A stretch of 64,000 nucleotides of DNA, from the NCBI RefSeq assembly GCF_024205705.1, contig NZ_CP073115.1, positions 1,178,001-1,242,000 of the forward strand, read 5' to 3'. Shown here in pieces: positions 1 through 8,198 of the stretch. The notes below the pieces were generated by a model. The model was not told where the DNA came from. It was given only the letters and a program-made list of their open reading frames with translations, and did not search any database. This stretch comes from Neisseria subflava (lineage in GTDB: Bacteria > Pseudomonadota > Gammaproteobacteria > Burkholderiales > Neisseriaceae). Both the position numbers and the translations under genes were made by a program. Position 1 is the first letter of the stretch. Every line of letters begins with the position of its first letter.

Positions 1-765
1 ATTTTTCTTGCGCTTGGCCTGTTAGCCGTTGCCGCCTATCTGCTCTACAACAATTGGTCAGAGGTCGTTGGTGGCGCAAAGGCATTATGGCAAAGCTTAG
101 TAACATTTTTCAGTGGACTTTGGGAAAAAATCACAGCCTTCTTCAGTAGTGGTATAGGCAATATTGCAGAAACCATTCTCAATTTTTCACCACTCGGTTT
201 GTTCTATCAGGCATTTGCCGGTGTGATGAGCTGGTTTGGAGTAACCCTACCATCAACCTTTTCCGGCTTTGGTCGGATGCTGATTCAGGGATTGATCAAT
301 GGCATTAAATCAGCGGCGGCAGCTGTATATAACACAATTGCATCTATCGGTAATTCGATTAAGGCTAAATTCCAGGCGGTAATGGATATCCATTCGCCAA
401 GTCGTGAATTCCGCCGTTTCGGTGGTTTTATCACCCAAGGTTTGGATATCGGTATTCGCCGTACGGCCAGCCAGCCAATCAGTACTATCGGCACATGGGC
501 AGGCCGTCTGAAAGACAGTTTTACGAACCGTGTCGGTCAGTTACGTGCTGATGTTGCTGCGCGTGTATCCGGTCATCGTGCAGATTTCGAGCAGGCACGG
601 CAGGCTGCGTCCGCCCCTGGTGGTGTGACCATCCATTTTAATCCGACCATCAACGCGCCAGGTGGCAACCCTGCACAAATTCAGACGGCCTTGCAAATGG
701 GTTTGCGCGAATTTGAAACGCTGTTTCAACGTATGATGGCCGACCGTGAACGGAGGGCTTTCTGA
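1..765 (+). CDS. T: phage tail tape measure protein, C-terminal part
   Basis: The reading frame is open from the first base of the window, so this is the 3' end of a longer gene; its start is outside. The visible 254 residues begin with hydrophobic stretches, then carry the segment IHSPSREFRRFGG followed by ITQGLDIGI, a signature of the C-terminus of tape measure proteins in P2- and Mu-like phages. In this family the protein sets tail length and is threaded through the tail tube. It lies directly upstream of U, as T does in P2. The stop TGA at 763-765 overlaps the ATG of the next gene at 765. Confidence 0.85.
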   Translation: MFLALGLLAVAAYLLYNNWSEVVGGAKALWQSLVTFFSGLWEKITAFFSSGIGNIAETILNFSPLGLFYQAFAGVMSWFGVTLPSTFSGFGRMLIQGLINGIKSAAAAVYNTIASIGNSIKAKFQAVMDIHSPSREFRRFGGFITQGLDIGIRRTASQPISTIGTWAGRLKDSFTNRVGQLRADVAARVSGHRADFEQARQAASAPGGVTIHFNPTINAPGGNPAQIQTALQMGLREFETLFQRMMADRERRAF

Positions 766-1664
766 TGTATGCAATGTTGGGCGATGTACGGTTTGAAACC
801 TTGCAAAGTTTTTCCAGCCTGGAAGCGCAGCACTCGGCCAAGTTTGCCAAGCATGAAGTGCTTAAGGGAAGACCACGCCTGCAGGCGATGGAAAATGAGC
901 TGACCACGCTGAGATTTGGGTTAAAGCTGCATTGGATGTTGGGCAATCCTGACACGGCCTACAAGGGCTTGCTGGCCGCTCTGGAGGCGCAGCAGGCGGT
1001 GTCGTTGGTTTATGGTTCAGGGCGATTTGTCGGCTGGTTTGTAATTGAAAGCCTGACCGAGCGCACGTTGATTCAGGATAGCAAAGGCCGTACCGCCGCG
1101 CGTGAGTTGGACGTTGAGTTGACTGAATTTGTCGGCGACCCAAATAACCCGCTGCCGACCCCAGGCGTGGCCAACGGCCAAAACCCGCTGCTTGCCATGT
1201 TGCCCGAGTCAGTGCGTGCCCCTTTGTCCAAAGTGGCCGATGCGGTGCAGACCGGCGTGCGCATCTACCGCAGTGTGGAACAAGAGGTGGAGCAGCTGCA
1301 AACTCTGATTGCCCATGCCCGCGAGCTGAAACACGACCCGCTCGCTTTACTCGGCGTGGTGGGCGATGCGGTCAATCTTGGCGGCACGGCGTTGGGTAAA
1401 TTGAACAGGCTGCCTGAAGTCAGCAAATACATCGGCAACCTGTCCGGTGCGGCCGAAATGCTGGCCTACGGCGGCCAGGCGGCGCGCGAACTATCCGGCG
1501 GTTTGGCCGCGCTGCGCAACGGTGCGCAAAGCGGCACGGTGGGCGGCTGGCTGGAAGGCGGCGCGGCGGCTATTGCCTCGGCCGCCGACAGCCTGAACAA
1601 CGGCGCACGCGGTGCGCAAAGCCTGACCGCGTGGCTGGCCGGCAGAAAGGACAGGACGAAATGA
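765..1664 (+). CDS. U: phage tail protein, gpU family
   Basis: The first 130 residues match the gpU tail-completion family: an N-terminal MLGDVRFETLQ strand, a region reading FGLKLHWMLGNP and the conserved GRFVGWFVIESLTE. In P2 gpU acts at the tail terminus and is about 160 residues; this product has 299. The additional 165 residues are rich in Ala, Gly and Leu and look largely helical (RAPLSKVADAVQTGVRIY and similar). The start overlaps the tape measure stop by one base and the stop overlaps the X start (ATGA). A Simonsiella-type uptake word is embedded in the coding sequence at 1407-1418. Confidence 0.8.
   Translation: MYAMLGDVRFETLQSFSSLEAQHSAKFAKHEVLKGRPRLQAMENELTTLRFGLKLHWMLGNPDTAYKGLLAALEAQQAVSLVYGSGRFVGWFVIESLTERTLIQDSKGRTAARELDVELTEFVGDPNNPLPTPGVANGQNPLLAMLPESVRAPLSKVADAVQTGVRIYRSVEQEVEQLQTLIAHARELKHDPLALLGVVGDAVNLGGTALGKLNRLPEVSKYIGNLSGAAEMLAYGGQAARELSGGLAALRNGAQSGTVGGWLEGGAAAIASAADSLNNGARGAQSLTAWLAGRKDRTK
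1407..1418 (+). repeat. Simonsiella-type DNA uptake word inside gene U
   Basis: The 12-mer AGGCTGCCTGAA is exactly the dialect described for Simonsiella (AG-simDUS, from memory of the dialect literature). It differs from the host AGGCCGTCTGAA at two central bases. It encodes part of the residues RLPE in U. One exact copy could be chance, but similar foreign words occur at 1895 and 4094. Confidence 0.5.
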
Positions 1665-1873
1665 GCGAATCGGTATTAAGACACCTGACACGCGAGGGCG
1701 ACCGCTGGGATTTGATTGCTTGGCGATACTACGGCAACCCTTTGGAAATCTCCCGCCTGATTGCCGCCAACCTAACCGTGTTCGTGCCGGTGATTCCGGC
1801 CAAACCCCAAACCCAAGCCGACATGCCGCCGTGGCTGCGCGGCGATAACGGAGACGACGATGCAGATGCCTAA
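1661..1873 (+). CDS. X: phage tail protein, gpX family
   Basis: A 70-residue protein beginning MSESVLRHLTREGDRWDLIA and continuing WRYYGNPLEISRLIAANL. This is the LysM-like gpX tail protein of P2-type phages, which acts in the baseplate or tail hub. An in-frame start 30 bases upstream at 1631 is less likely, because ATG at 1661 overlaps the U stop (ATGA) and gives the family N-terminus. The acidic tail GDDDADA overlaps the start of the next gene. Confidence 0.85.
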   Translation: MSESVLRHLTREGDRWDLIAWRYYGNPLEISRLIAANLTVFVPVIPAKPQTQADMPPWLRGDNGDDDADA

Positions 1874-3002
1874 CCTCCATCTGGGTGCCTTGCTTTCAGG
1901 TAGCCTGAACAGCACGGCCAGCCATCCGGTGACCCTACCCAAGGTCATCATCAAATACGAGCAGAAGGACATTACCAGCGACATCCAGCCCTATTTGTTA
2001 TCGGTGAGCTATACCGATTACTTGGAAGGCCAATCGGACGAAGTGCAGGTGGAGCTGGAAGACGTGGACGGCCGCTGGCGGCAGCAGTGGTATCCCGAGC
2101 AGGGCGACAAAATCAGCCTGGAAATCGGCGACCAGATTAACGGCATGCTCAAGCTGGGCAGCATGGAGCTGGCCGAGATTGAGTACCAGCACCCGCCGTC
2201 CGTGATTACCCTGAAAGCGCTGTCCACCGGCATCACCAAATCCAACCGTACCCAGCGCGGCCGTGCCTACGAGCACACCACGCTGGCCGACATCGTGCGC
2301 CGCATTGCCCGGCGGTTGCACCTGAAGGTAACCGGCACCATCCGGCACATCCCGATCGAGCGCGTGACCCAGTATCAGGAGCGTGATGTAGAGTTTTTAA
2401 CCCGCCTGGCCAAAGAGTACGGCCACACCTTCAAAATCGTTGGCCGCCAATTGGTCTTCCAAGCCAACGACGCGCTGGCCGAGCAAAAGCCGGTGGCGGT
2501 CTTGCTGCCGGAAGACATCAAAAACTTCAGGCTGCGCGACCTGATTAAGGGCGTACCGCAGGAAGCGGTGGTGAGCGGCTACGATGCCAAACGCAAGACC
2601 ACGCGCCGCACCCGCCGCCAAAGCCGCGCACTGCGCCCGGGCAGCAAGCGCGCCAGCAGCGGCGACACGCTCAAAATCGTGGCCAACCGCGGCGAGAGCC
2701 AGGCGCAGGTCAATGCCCGTGCCGATGCCGCGCTGGCCAATGCGCAGCAAAGCCAAGTGGCGGGTAATTTTTCCATGGTGGGCAACGCCAAGCTGGTGGC
2801 CGGGCAGGTGGTACAGCTCAAGGGGTTTGGGAAGTTTTCGGGCAAGTATCTGGTCAAACAGGCGCGGCACGAAATCCGCCGCGGCGGCGGCTTTACCAGC
2901 AATTTGGAGGTCAAGATGGTCGAATACGTGCCGGATGAGCCACCACAGGCAACCGCCGCAACCCAACCCAAAAAACAGGCAGCCGAAAATGCGAACCCAT
3001 GA
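1860..3002 (+). CDS. D: phage late control / tail hub protein, gpD family
   Basis: This 380-residue protein matches the gpD (late control) family, which forms the tail hub equivalent to T4 gp27. Recognisable stretches are ITSDIQPYLLSVSYTDYLEG near the N-terminus, YQERDVEFLTRLAKEYGHTF at about 170-190 and a C-terminal basic segment followed by an oligomerisation-type beta region (GKFSGKYLVKQARHEI). It starts at ATG 1860 inside the end of X and ends inside the start of V, so the genes are translationally coupled. An Eikenella-type uptake word lies near its 5' end, on the minus strand at 1895-1906. Confidence 0.85.
   Translation: MQMPNLHLGALLSGSLNSTASHPVTLPKVIIKYEQKDITSDIQPYLLSVSYTDYLEGQSDEVQVELEDVDGRWRQQWYPEQGDKISLEIGDQINGMLKLGSMELAEIEYQHPPSVITLKALSTGITKSNRTQRGRAYEHTTLADIVRRIARRLHLKVTGTIRHIPIERVTQYQERDVEFLTRLAKEYGHTFKIVGRQLVFQANDALAEQKPVAVLLPEDIKNFRLRDLIKGVPQEAVVSGYDAKRKTTRRTRRQSRALRPGSKRASSGDTLKIVANRGESQAQVNARADAALANAQQSQVAGNFSMVGNAKLVAGQVVQLKGFGKFSGKYLVKQARHEIRRGGGFTSNLEVKMVEYVPDEPPQATAATQPKKQAAENANP
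1895..1906 (-). repeat. Eikenella-type DNA uptake word inside gene D
   Basis: The plus strand reads TTCAGGTAGCCT, the complement of AGGCTACCTGAA, which is the dialect described for Eikenella (AG-eikDUS). The match is exact over 12 bases. A second exact copy is at 4094-4105. Confidence 0.6.
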
Positions 3003-3600
3003 CTTTACCGCCACCCTGCAATTCGGCACGGTTTCGGCCGTGGACGCGGCCAAACACGCGGTGCGCGTGACCGTGCCGACTTTGGACGACATCCAAACCG
3101 ACTGGCTGCCGGTGGTCAGCCTCGGCGCGGGTGGTAACCAGTTCTATGCCTTACCCGACCCCGGCGCTTTGGCCGTCTGCCTGCTGGACGCACGCGGCGA
3201 GGGCGGTGTGTGCCTCGGCGTCATCTACAACGAGCAGGACGGCACGCCCGCTTCGGACGGCAATATGTGGCTGCGGAAATTCAGCAACGGTACCGTTATC
3301 AGCCACAACCGCGCCGACGGCCAGGTAACCGTCGACACGCCGGGCAAGGTGGTAATTAAGGCTGCCGCCAAGGTAGAGATTCAGTCGCCGGAGACTGAAA
3401 TCACAGGCAACGCCACGGTCAATGGCATGCTGACCTACACCGCCGGCCTGACCGCCTCCAACGGCGGCGGAGGCGATACCGCCAGCATCGAAGGCACCGT
3501 GCGCATCAACGGCGACATCATCCTCAACGGCATCAGTGTCTCCGGCCACGTCCACCCCGGCGACTCCGGCGGCACCACCGGCAGCATGCAGGCCGGCTGA
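2989..3600 (+). CDS. V: phage baseplate spike protein, gpV family
   Basis: The product from ATG 2989 has 203 residues and begins MRTHDFTATLQFGTVSAVD. It has an N-terminal OB-fold region, the segment GNMWLRKFSNGTVISHN, then beta-helix repeats. It ends with SGHVHPGDSGGTTG, whose His-x-His motif is the iron-binding tip of P2-type spikes. It forms the membrane-piercing trimeric needle at the centre of the baseplate. An open frame extends upstream to 2584, but that part is an out-of-frame shadow of D. The start overlaps the end of D by 14 bases. A strong terminator follows at 3643. Confidence 0.88.
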   Translation: MRTHDFTATLQFGTVSAVDAAKHAVRVTVPTLDDIQTDWLPVVSLGAGGNQFYALPDPGALAVCLLDARGEGGVCLGVIYNEQDGTPASDGNMWLRKFSNGTVISHNRADGQVTVDTPGKVVIKAAAKVEIQSPETEITGNATVNGMLTYTAGLTASNGGGGDTASIEGTVRINGDIILNGISVSGHVHPGDSGGTTGSMQAG

Positions 3601-3642
3601 TTTTTGAAAACGTTTTACAAGATCGCGGACAAGCCCCGCAGC

Positions 3643-3680
3643 ACAATCCCCGTATCCCGCCGATACGGGGATTGTTTTTT
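3643..3680 (+). terminator. strong intrinsic terminator between V and W
   Basis: A perfect 14-bp stem (3643-3656 with 3662-3675), a 5-base loop and a run of T to 3680. It is not built from uptake words. It lies inside the tail gene cluster, so W onwards would need its own promoter, antitermination or read-through. Confidence 0.85.
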
Positions 3681-3727
3681 AGACCCGTTTAAAAGACCCG
3701 CCGCCACCGCACAGGCAGAATAAGCCC

Positions 3728-4104
3728 ATGACTACCCAGACCACCCCGCGCAGCCGCCACTGGCAGCCCGCCCTCTCGCGAGCGGGCAGGACATCGTGCA
3801 AGACCTCGACGACATCAACCAGTGCATCGAAAACATCCTCGCCACCCGCAAGGGCAGCGACGTGCTGCGGCCGGATTTCGGCTCGAACTGGTTTGATTAT
3901 GTGGACTACCCGGAAGACGAATTTATCCCCAATACCGTGCGCGAGGTCATCCTCGCCATCCAAACATGGGAAAAGCGCGCGCTGGTCGAGCAGGTCACGT
4001 TTGCCGGCCACGCCCCGCATATCACCATGACCGTACATTGGCGCGTGGCGGATGAAGTGGCGGGTGAAATCTACCGCACTGATATTGCAATAAAGGCTAC
4101 CTGA
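3728..4104 (+). pseudogene. W: phage baseplate protein W (gp25 family), frameshifted
   Basis: Two frames together give a typical gpW/gp25 baseplate wedge protein of about 125 residues. The frame from ATG 3728 gives MTTQTTPRSRHWQPALSRAG; the frame one base back gives GQDIVQDLDDINQCI and runs to the stop at 4104 with GSDVLRPDFGSNWFDYVDY. The PRSRHWQPAL start is a hallmark of this family, so the protein was once continuous. The switch falls at the GGG run 3784-3786; one additional G would restore a single frame. A GTG at 3796 could start a shortened product without the conserved N-terminus. The stop lies inside an Eikenella-type uptake word. Confidence 0.8.
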
Positions 4105-4105
4105 A
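4094..4105 (+). repeat. Eikenella-type DNA uptake word at the W-J junction
   Basis: An exact AGGCTACCTGAA. It contains the stop codon of W (4102-4104) and ends one base before the ATG of J at 4107, so it sits at a gene boundary as uptake words commonly do. Confidence 0.65.
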
Positions 4106-4106
4106 A

Positions 4107-5249
4107 ATGGATTTGAGCAAACTGAAACGCGAAGAGGTCAAGATTGTCGATGACGACTTGGCACAAACCCTAGCCGCCACCATCGCCGACTACGAGCAAC
4201 GCGCGGGCAAGGTATTGCAGCCGGCGCATATCGAACGCCTGCTGATCAACACCTTTGCCTACCGCGAGCACCTGCTGCGCCAGCAGGTCAACGAAGCCTA
4301 CCGCCAGCAGCACCCGCGCTTTGCAACGGGGCTGATGCTGGACTTGTGCGGTGATGACGTGTCTACCCCGCGCCTGCAGGCGCAGCCTGCCCTGACCACT
4401 CTGCGCTTTACTGCGGTATTGAGCGGTTTGGAACAAATCACCATACCCAAGGGCACGCGGGTCAATGCCGGGCAGACCGGCTTTGTCACCACTGAAGCCG
4501 CCCTGCTGACTGCCGCCCAAAGCAGCGCCGAAGTGGCCGCCGAATGCACCGAAACCGGCACAGTCGGCAACGGCTGGTCGGTCGGACAAATCAACAGCCC
4601 GGCCGAGCGGCTGCATCCGACGATTGAAGTAACCGTGGCCAACACCACCGTCTCCGCCGGCGGCGTCGAAATCGAAGACGACGAAGCCTACCGCGAGCGC
4701 GTGTTGCTGGCACCGGAGAGTTTTTCGGTAGCCGGGCCGGTGGGTGCCTACCAATATTGGGCGCGGCAGGCGAGCCCGGCGGTGGTAGACGTGCACGTGG
4801 CCAACGATACCGACGGCGGCGGCCAGCCTATAGGTGGACGGGTGGCGGTGACCGTGCTGGCCAAAGACGGCCTGCCCAATGCCGAGCTGATTGGCAAGAT
4901 TCAGGCCGCACTCTCAGCAGAAAAACGCCGCCCGCTGTGCGACACCGTAGTGGTCAAAGCACCGACCGCCGTCGATTACACGCTGGATGCCGAGCTGACC
5001 CTGTTTACCGGCACCGATGCCCGCACTGCCAAAGCGGCGGCCGAGCAGGCATGGGCGGTGTATGAAGCCGCCCACCGCAGCCGGCTAGGCTTGGACATTG
5101 TGCCGCTGGACATCATGAGTGCGCTGAAAGTGGCCGGTGTCTATAACGTGGTCCTGCATAACCTGCCGCTGACCGTGGTCAAGCCCGACCAGTGGGCACG
5201 CTGCACCAGTACCACCATCCGCATTGCCGCACAAACGTCGGAGGGCTAG
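4107..5249 (+). CDS. J: phage baseplate assembly protein J
   Basis: A 380-residue baseplate wedge protein of the gpJ/gp47 family. Visible family features include the N-terminal helical part (DDLAQTLAATIADYEQRAGK), the central QITIPKGTRVNAGQTGFVT and EIEDDEAYRERVLLAPESFS, and a conserved tail NVVLHNLPLTVVKPDQWARC. The family forms the outer wedge of contractile baseplates together with W and I. It begins two bases after the W stop and is followed by I after three bases, which supports one transcript W-J-I-H. Confidence 0.9.
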   Translation: MDLSKLKREEVKIVDDDLAQTLAATIADYEQRAGKVLQPAHIERLLINTFAYREHLLRQQVNEAYRQQHPRFATGLMLDLCGDDVSTPRLQAQPALTTLRFTAVLSGLEQITIPKGTRVNAGQTGFVTTEAALLTAAQSSAEVAAECTETGTVGNGWSVGQINSPAERLHPTIEVTVANTTVSAGGVEIEDDEAYRERVLLAPESFSVAGPVGAYQYWARQASPAVVDVHVANDTDGGGQPIGGRVAVTVLAKDGLPNAELIGKIQAALSAEKRRPLCDTVVVKAPTAVDYTLDAELTLFTGTDARTAKAAAEQAWAVYEAAHRSRLGLDIVPLDIMSALKVAGVYNVVLHNLPLTVVKPDQWARCTSTTIRIAAQTSEG

Positions 5250-5252
5250 ACG

Positions 5253-5831
5253 ATGGCCAAACTCTCCTACGCCGCCATCATTGAGCGCGACCAACGCGCC
5301 CGCGCCCTAGCTGAATTGGGACTGCGTTTGGATTTGGCCGATCTGCCGCAGCTGATGCCGCGCCTGGTCGATTTGGTCGCCCCCGAACACCTGCCGCTCT
5401 TGGCCGAGAGCCGCAGCATCTTGGGTGCCGACGGCTACTGGTTGGCCGAATCCGACGACGCGCGGCGCAAGCTGATTAAAGGTGCCTACGAGCTGCACCG
5501 CTACAAAGGCACGCCTTGGGCCATTCGCGAAATCGTGCGGCGGCTCGGGTTCGGCGAAGTACAGATTATCGAAGGCATGGGCAATAAGCACCATAACGGC
5601 GAGATTACCCGCGACGGCACTTACAGCCACGGCCACAGCGACCGTTGGGCGCACTACCGAATTGTAATGAATAACGTCATTACCAATGACCAAGCAGCAT
5701 TGCTGCGGCGCACCTTAAGAGCATTTGCGCCCGCCCGCTGCATATTGGTTGCGTTGGATTACCAAGCCAGCGCATTGAGACACAACGGCCGTGCTTTACG
5801 CGACGGCAGATTTAATCGAGGAACCGCATAA
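5253..5831 (+). CDS. I: phage tail protein I
   Basis: A 192-residue member of the gpI family, the baseplate protein to which tail fibres attach. Signature stretches are RLVDLVAPEHLPLLAESRSI, a KGAYELHRYKGTPWAIREIV segment and the tail FAPARCILVALDYQ. The stop TAA (5829-5831) overlaps the ATG of the fibre gene by one base. The gene is intact. Confidence 0.9.
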   Translation: MAKLSYAAIIERDQRARALAELGLRLDLADLPQLMPRLVDLVAPEHLPLLAESRSILGADGYWLAESDDARRKLIKGAYELHRYKGTPWAIREIVRRLGFGEVQIIEGMGNKHHNGEITRDGTYSHGHSDRWAHYRIVMNNVITNDQAALLRRTLRAFAPARCILVALDYQASALRHNGRALRDGRFNRGTA

Positions 5832-7291
5832 TGGCAAACCTAAACGAAACCGCTACTTGGGAAGCGGGCATCTACCAATGGGAAACCTCAGACCCTGTTC
5901 AAGGTGGCCCTAACGGCATCGACAATAAGCCTACCCGTCAGTTGGCCAACCGCACCTTATGGTTAAAAAACGAAATAGCCAAAGCCGTACAGTCCATCGG
6001 CCAAAACAAAAATGAGGCCGCTCAATTATATGCACTCAAGACCACATCCCTTACTGCAGGCGCAGGCTTAACAGGCGGCGGCGTATTTCGTGACAACATG
6101 ACGCTTGCGCTCGGTACGCCCGGCACTTGCTCGGGCAGTACGACAAACTGGGCAGGTAGCGACACCCATACCCATCAGCTTGCCGACGCATCGCCGACCG
6201 TGGCGGGTGTGGCTAAGTTGATTAATAACTTAACTACGGACGATGCCAATAGTGCGTTGTCGGCCGCAATGGGAAGAAAATTAGCAGAAGAAAAAATACC
6301 AAATACCACACAAGACTTTATGCGTACATTGGGCGAGTTTAATCCCGGTAAAAGCGGATTTGTCCGTACAAACGGGGGTAGCTTGAACGGTAATAGTCTA
6401 CCCAGCATGGAGATACATGTCGGTCATCCCAGCTATGCCAATGGTGCATACTCGCGCGGTATCGGGTTTGCCTACGGGACGGGCTGGGGCATCTACACAA
6501 CCGCTTGGGACGCGACAGGTAACTACCGGGGATACAAGGAAATCCTAACCGAAGAAAACGGCGTGATGCTTACAGGCAACCAAACTGTAGGCGGCAAAAA
6601 AACCTTTTCGGAAAGTACCGACTTTGCAGGTGGTTTACGCATATCGGGCAACAACACAGAGCAATGGTCAGGGTTTTATCGCGGCAACGCTGACTGGTAT
6701 TGGAACAACCCAATCGCAGGTAAAGCACTGCAATTTAATGACGATGGCACGCTAGCTTTGTCGGGCGACAAAATCCTGTTGTACACCCACCGCAGCAACG
6801 CCGTAAATTTGGATAGAGACGACAAAATCGCTACGTCTAAAGCCGTAAAAATCGTCAACGACAAAATAGAGCAGGCAGCCCCCTCCGGCGAGGTTGCCTA
6901 CTTTGCCGGACGCAACGCACCCGCAGGCTGGCTCAAAGCCAACGGTGCGGCCGTATCCCGCACTACCTATGCCGACCTGTTTGCCGCCATCGGCACAACC
7001 TACGGCGCGGGCGACGGGCGTACCACATTTAACCTGCCCGACTTACGCGGCGAATTTATCCGATCATGGGATGACGGCAGAGCCATTGATAGAAATCGTG
7101 CCCTAGGCTCATGGCAGGCGGATGAATTCCGCAGCCACAGCCACGGCATCGGCGTCAACCGCATGCCCGACACCGACAGGGGTAGCAATTCATCAACCGT
7201 CTCGGTTGACACTGTCGGCCAAACCGACCCGGCTGGCGGCATTGAAACCCGTCCTAGAAATATCGCCTTACTCGCGTGCATCAAAATTTAA
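5831..7291 (+). CDS. H: phage tail fibre protein with collar domain, gpH-like
   Basis: This 486-residue protein begins with a baseplate-attachment region (ETATWEAGIYQWETSDPVQG) like that of P2-type fibres. The middle is a repetitive beta-rich shaft with segments such as LTAGAGLTGGGVFRDNMTLA. It ends in a phage tail collar domain from about residue 350: GEVAYFAGRNAPAGWLKANG, then TFNLPDLRGEFIRSWDDG, and a C-terminal RPRNIALLACIKI. Fibres of this kind bind the receptor and set host range. The stop codon overlaps an AG-type uptake word at 7291-7302. Confidence 0.88.
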   Translation: MANLNETATWEAGIYQWETSDPVQGGPNGIDNKPTRQLANRTLWLKNEIAKAVQSIGQNKNEAAQLYALKTTSLTAGAGLTGGGVFRDNMTLALGTPGTCSGSTTNWAGSDTHTHQLADASPTVAGVAKLINNLTTDDANSALSAAMGRKLAEEKIPNTTQDFMRTLGEFNPGKSGFVRTNGGSLNGNSLPSMEIHVGHPSYANGAYSRGIGFAYGTGWGIYTTAWDATGNYRGYKEILTEENGVMLTGNQTVGGKKTFSESTDFAGGLRISGNNTEQWSGFYRGNADWYWNNPIAGKALQFNDDGTLALSGDKILLYTHRSNAVNLDRDDKIATSKAVKIVNDKIEQAAPSGEVAYFAGRNAPAGWLKANGAAVSRTTYADLFAAIGTTYGAGDGRTTFNLPDLRGEFIRSWDDGRAIDRNRALGSWQADEFRSHSHGIGVNRMPDTDRGSNSSTVSVDTVGQTDPAGGIETRPRNIALLACIKI

Positions 7292-7329
7292 GGCCGTCTG
7301 AAACCGTAGGGCGGGCATCCTTGCCCGCC
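7291..7329 (+). repeat. uptake word plus short hairpin after the fibre gene
   Basis: AGGCCGTCTGAA at 7291-7302 shares its first base with the fibre stop codon. A GC-rich hairpin follows (GGCGGGCA 7310-7317 with TGCCCGCC 7322-7329, four-base loop). There is no T run, so it is not a standard terminator. Confidence 0.6.
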
Positions 7330-7360
7330 GCCCAAACAGAAACCCGACAAGGAAAAACAA

Positions 7361-8131
7361 ATGAGCCAAAAAATCCAATGGACAAAACCCGTCTGTCAAC
7401 TCGATTCAGACAGCCTTTATATCGGACAAACCGATGCCGATTTGGACGTATATGCCCGCGACGGCAGCTACCTCATCCCCGGCGGTTGTATCGACGTAGA
7501 GCCGCCCGAAAACCGCGACGGCCACGCCGCCCGCTGGACGGGCGAGGCGTGGGAGTACATACCCGACCATCGAGGCAAAACCGCTTATCAAACCGCCGAT
7601 GGTCAAGCCGTAACCATCGATACTGTGGGCGAGCTTTCAGACGGCCTCACATTTGAAGAGCGCCCGAGCTTGTGGCACACATGGGACGGCAAAAAATGGA
7701 TGATTAGCGAGGAATCTAAGGTTGAGCAGCTGAATCAAGTCAAAGCTGTCAAATTAGATGAAATCAATGGCAAAGCTCAAGAGTTTGTTTGGCAAGTATC
7801 TAAAGCTTACGAAGTGCCGGAATTTGAACGCCAAACATGGTCAATGCAGGCGGCCGAGGCATTAGCATGGGAGCAAAACCCGTCTGCCCCTACACCGCTA
7901 TTGGCACAAATTGCCGCCGACCGCGGGTGTGATTTAGACGGCCTCCGTGCAAAGACGCTGCAAAAAGCCAAGCAGTTTGCCGCCTTGTCCGCATCGGTCG
8001 CAGGTCAGCGTCAAGCCTATGCAGACCGGCTGGAGCAGGCTCAAGATGTCGACAAGGTTGAGGCCATCAGCCCTGTTTATCATTTGCCCACCCATCCCGT
8101 ACAGGCATCATCTGATGTAGATAATCTTTAA
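7361..8131 (+). CDS. G: phage tail fibre assembly protein, gpG-like
   Basis: The 256-residue product follows the fibre gene, where fibre chaperones lie. Its N-terminal half has features of such proteins (GCIDVEPPENRDGHAARWTG and a WDGKKWMISEE region). The C-terminal half is helical with a WSMQAAEALAWEQNPSAPTP stretch typical of tail fibre assembly and associated proteins. These help fibre trimers fold and attach and are not part of the virion in P2. The gene is separated from H by 69 bases holding an uptake word and hairpin. The end is followed by a terminator. Confidence 0.75.
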   Translation: MSQKIQWTKPVCQLDSDSLYIGQTDADLDVYARDGSYLIPGGCIDVEPPENRDGHAARWTGEAWEYIPDHRGKTAYQTADGQAVTIDTVGELSDGLTFEERPSLWHTWDGKKWMISEESKVEQLNQVKAVKLDEINGKAQEFVWQVSKAYEVPEFERQTWSMQAAEALAWEQNPSAPTPLLAQIAADRGCDLDGLRAKTLQKAKQFAALSASVAGQRQAYADRLEQAQDVDKVEAISPVYHLPTHPVQASSDVDNL

Positions 8132-8168
8132 ACCCGTTTAATAGCCCGCAGTAGACTCCCGCCTTAAT

Positions 8169-8198
8169 ATCCCTGCATCTTTATGTGGGGATTTTTTT
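8169..8198 (+). terminator. terminator hairpin abutting the next start codon
   Basis: A 10-bp stem with two G-U pairs (8169-8178 with 8183-8192, loop of four) followed by seven T up to 8198. The next base starts the ATG at 8199. The only purine-rich ribosome-binding candidate (GTGGGG) lies in the 3' arm, so the hairpin could also affect translation. Confidence 0.75.
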
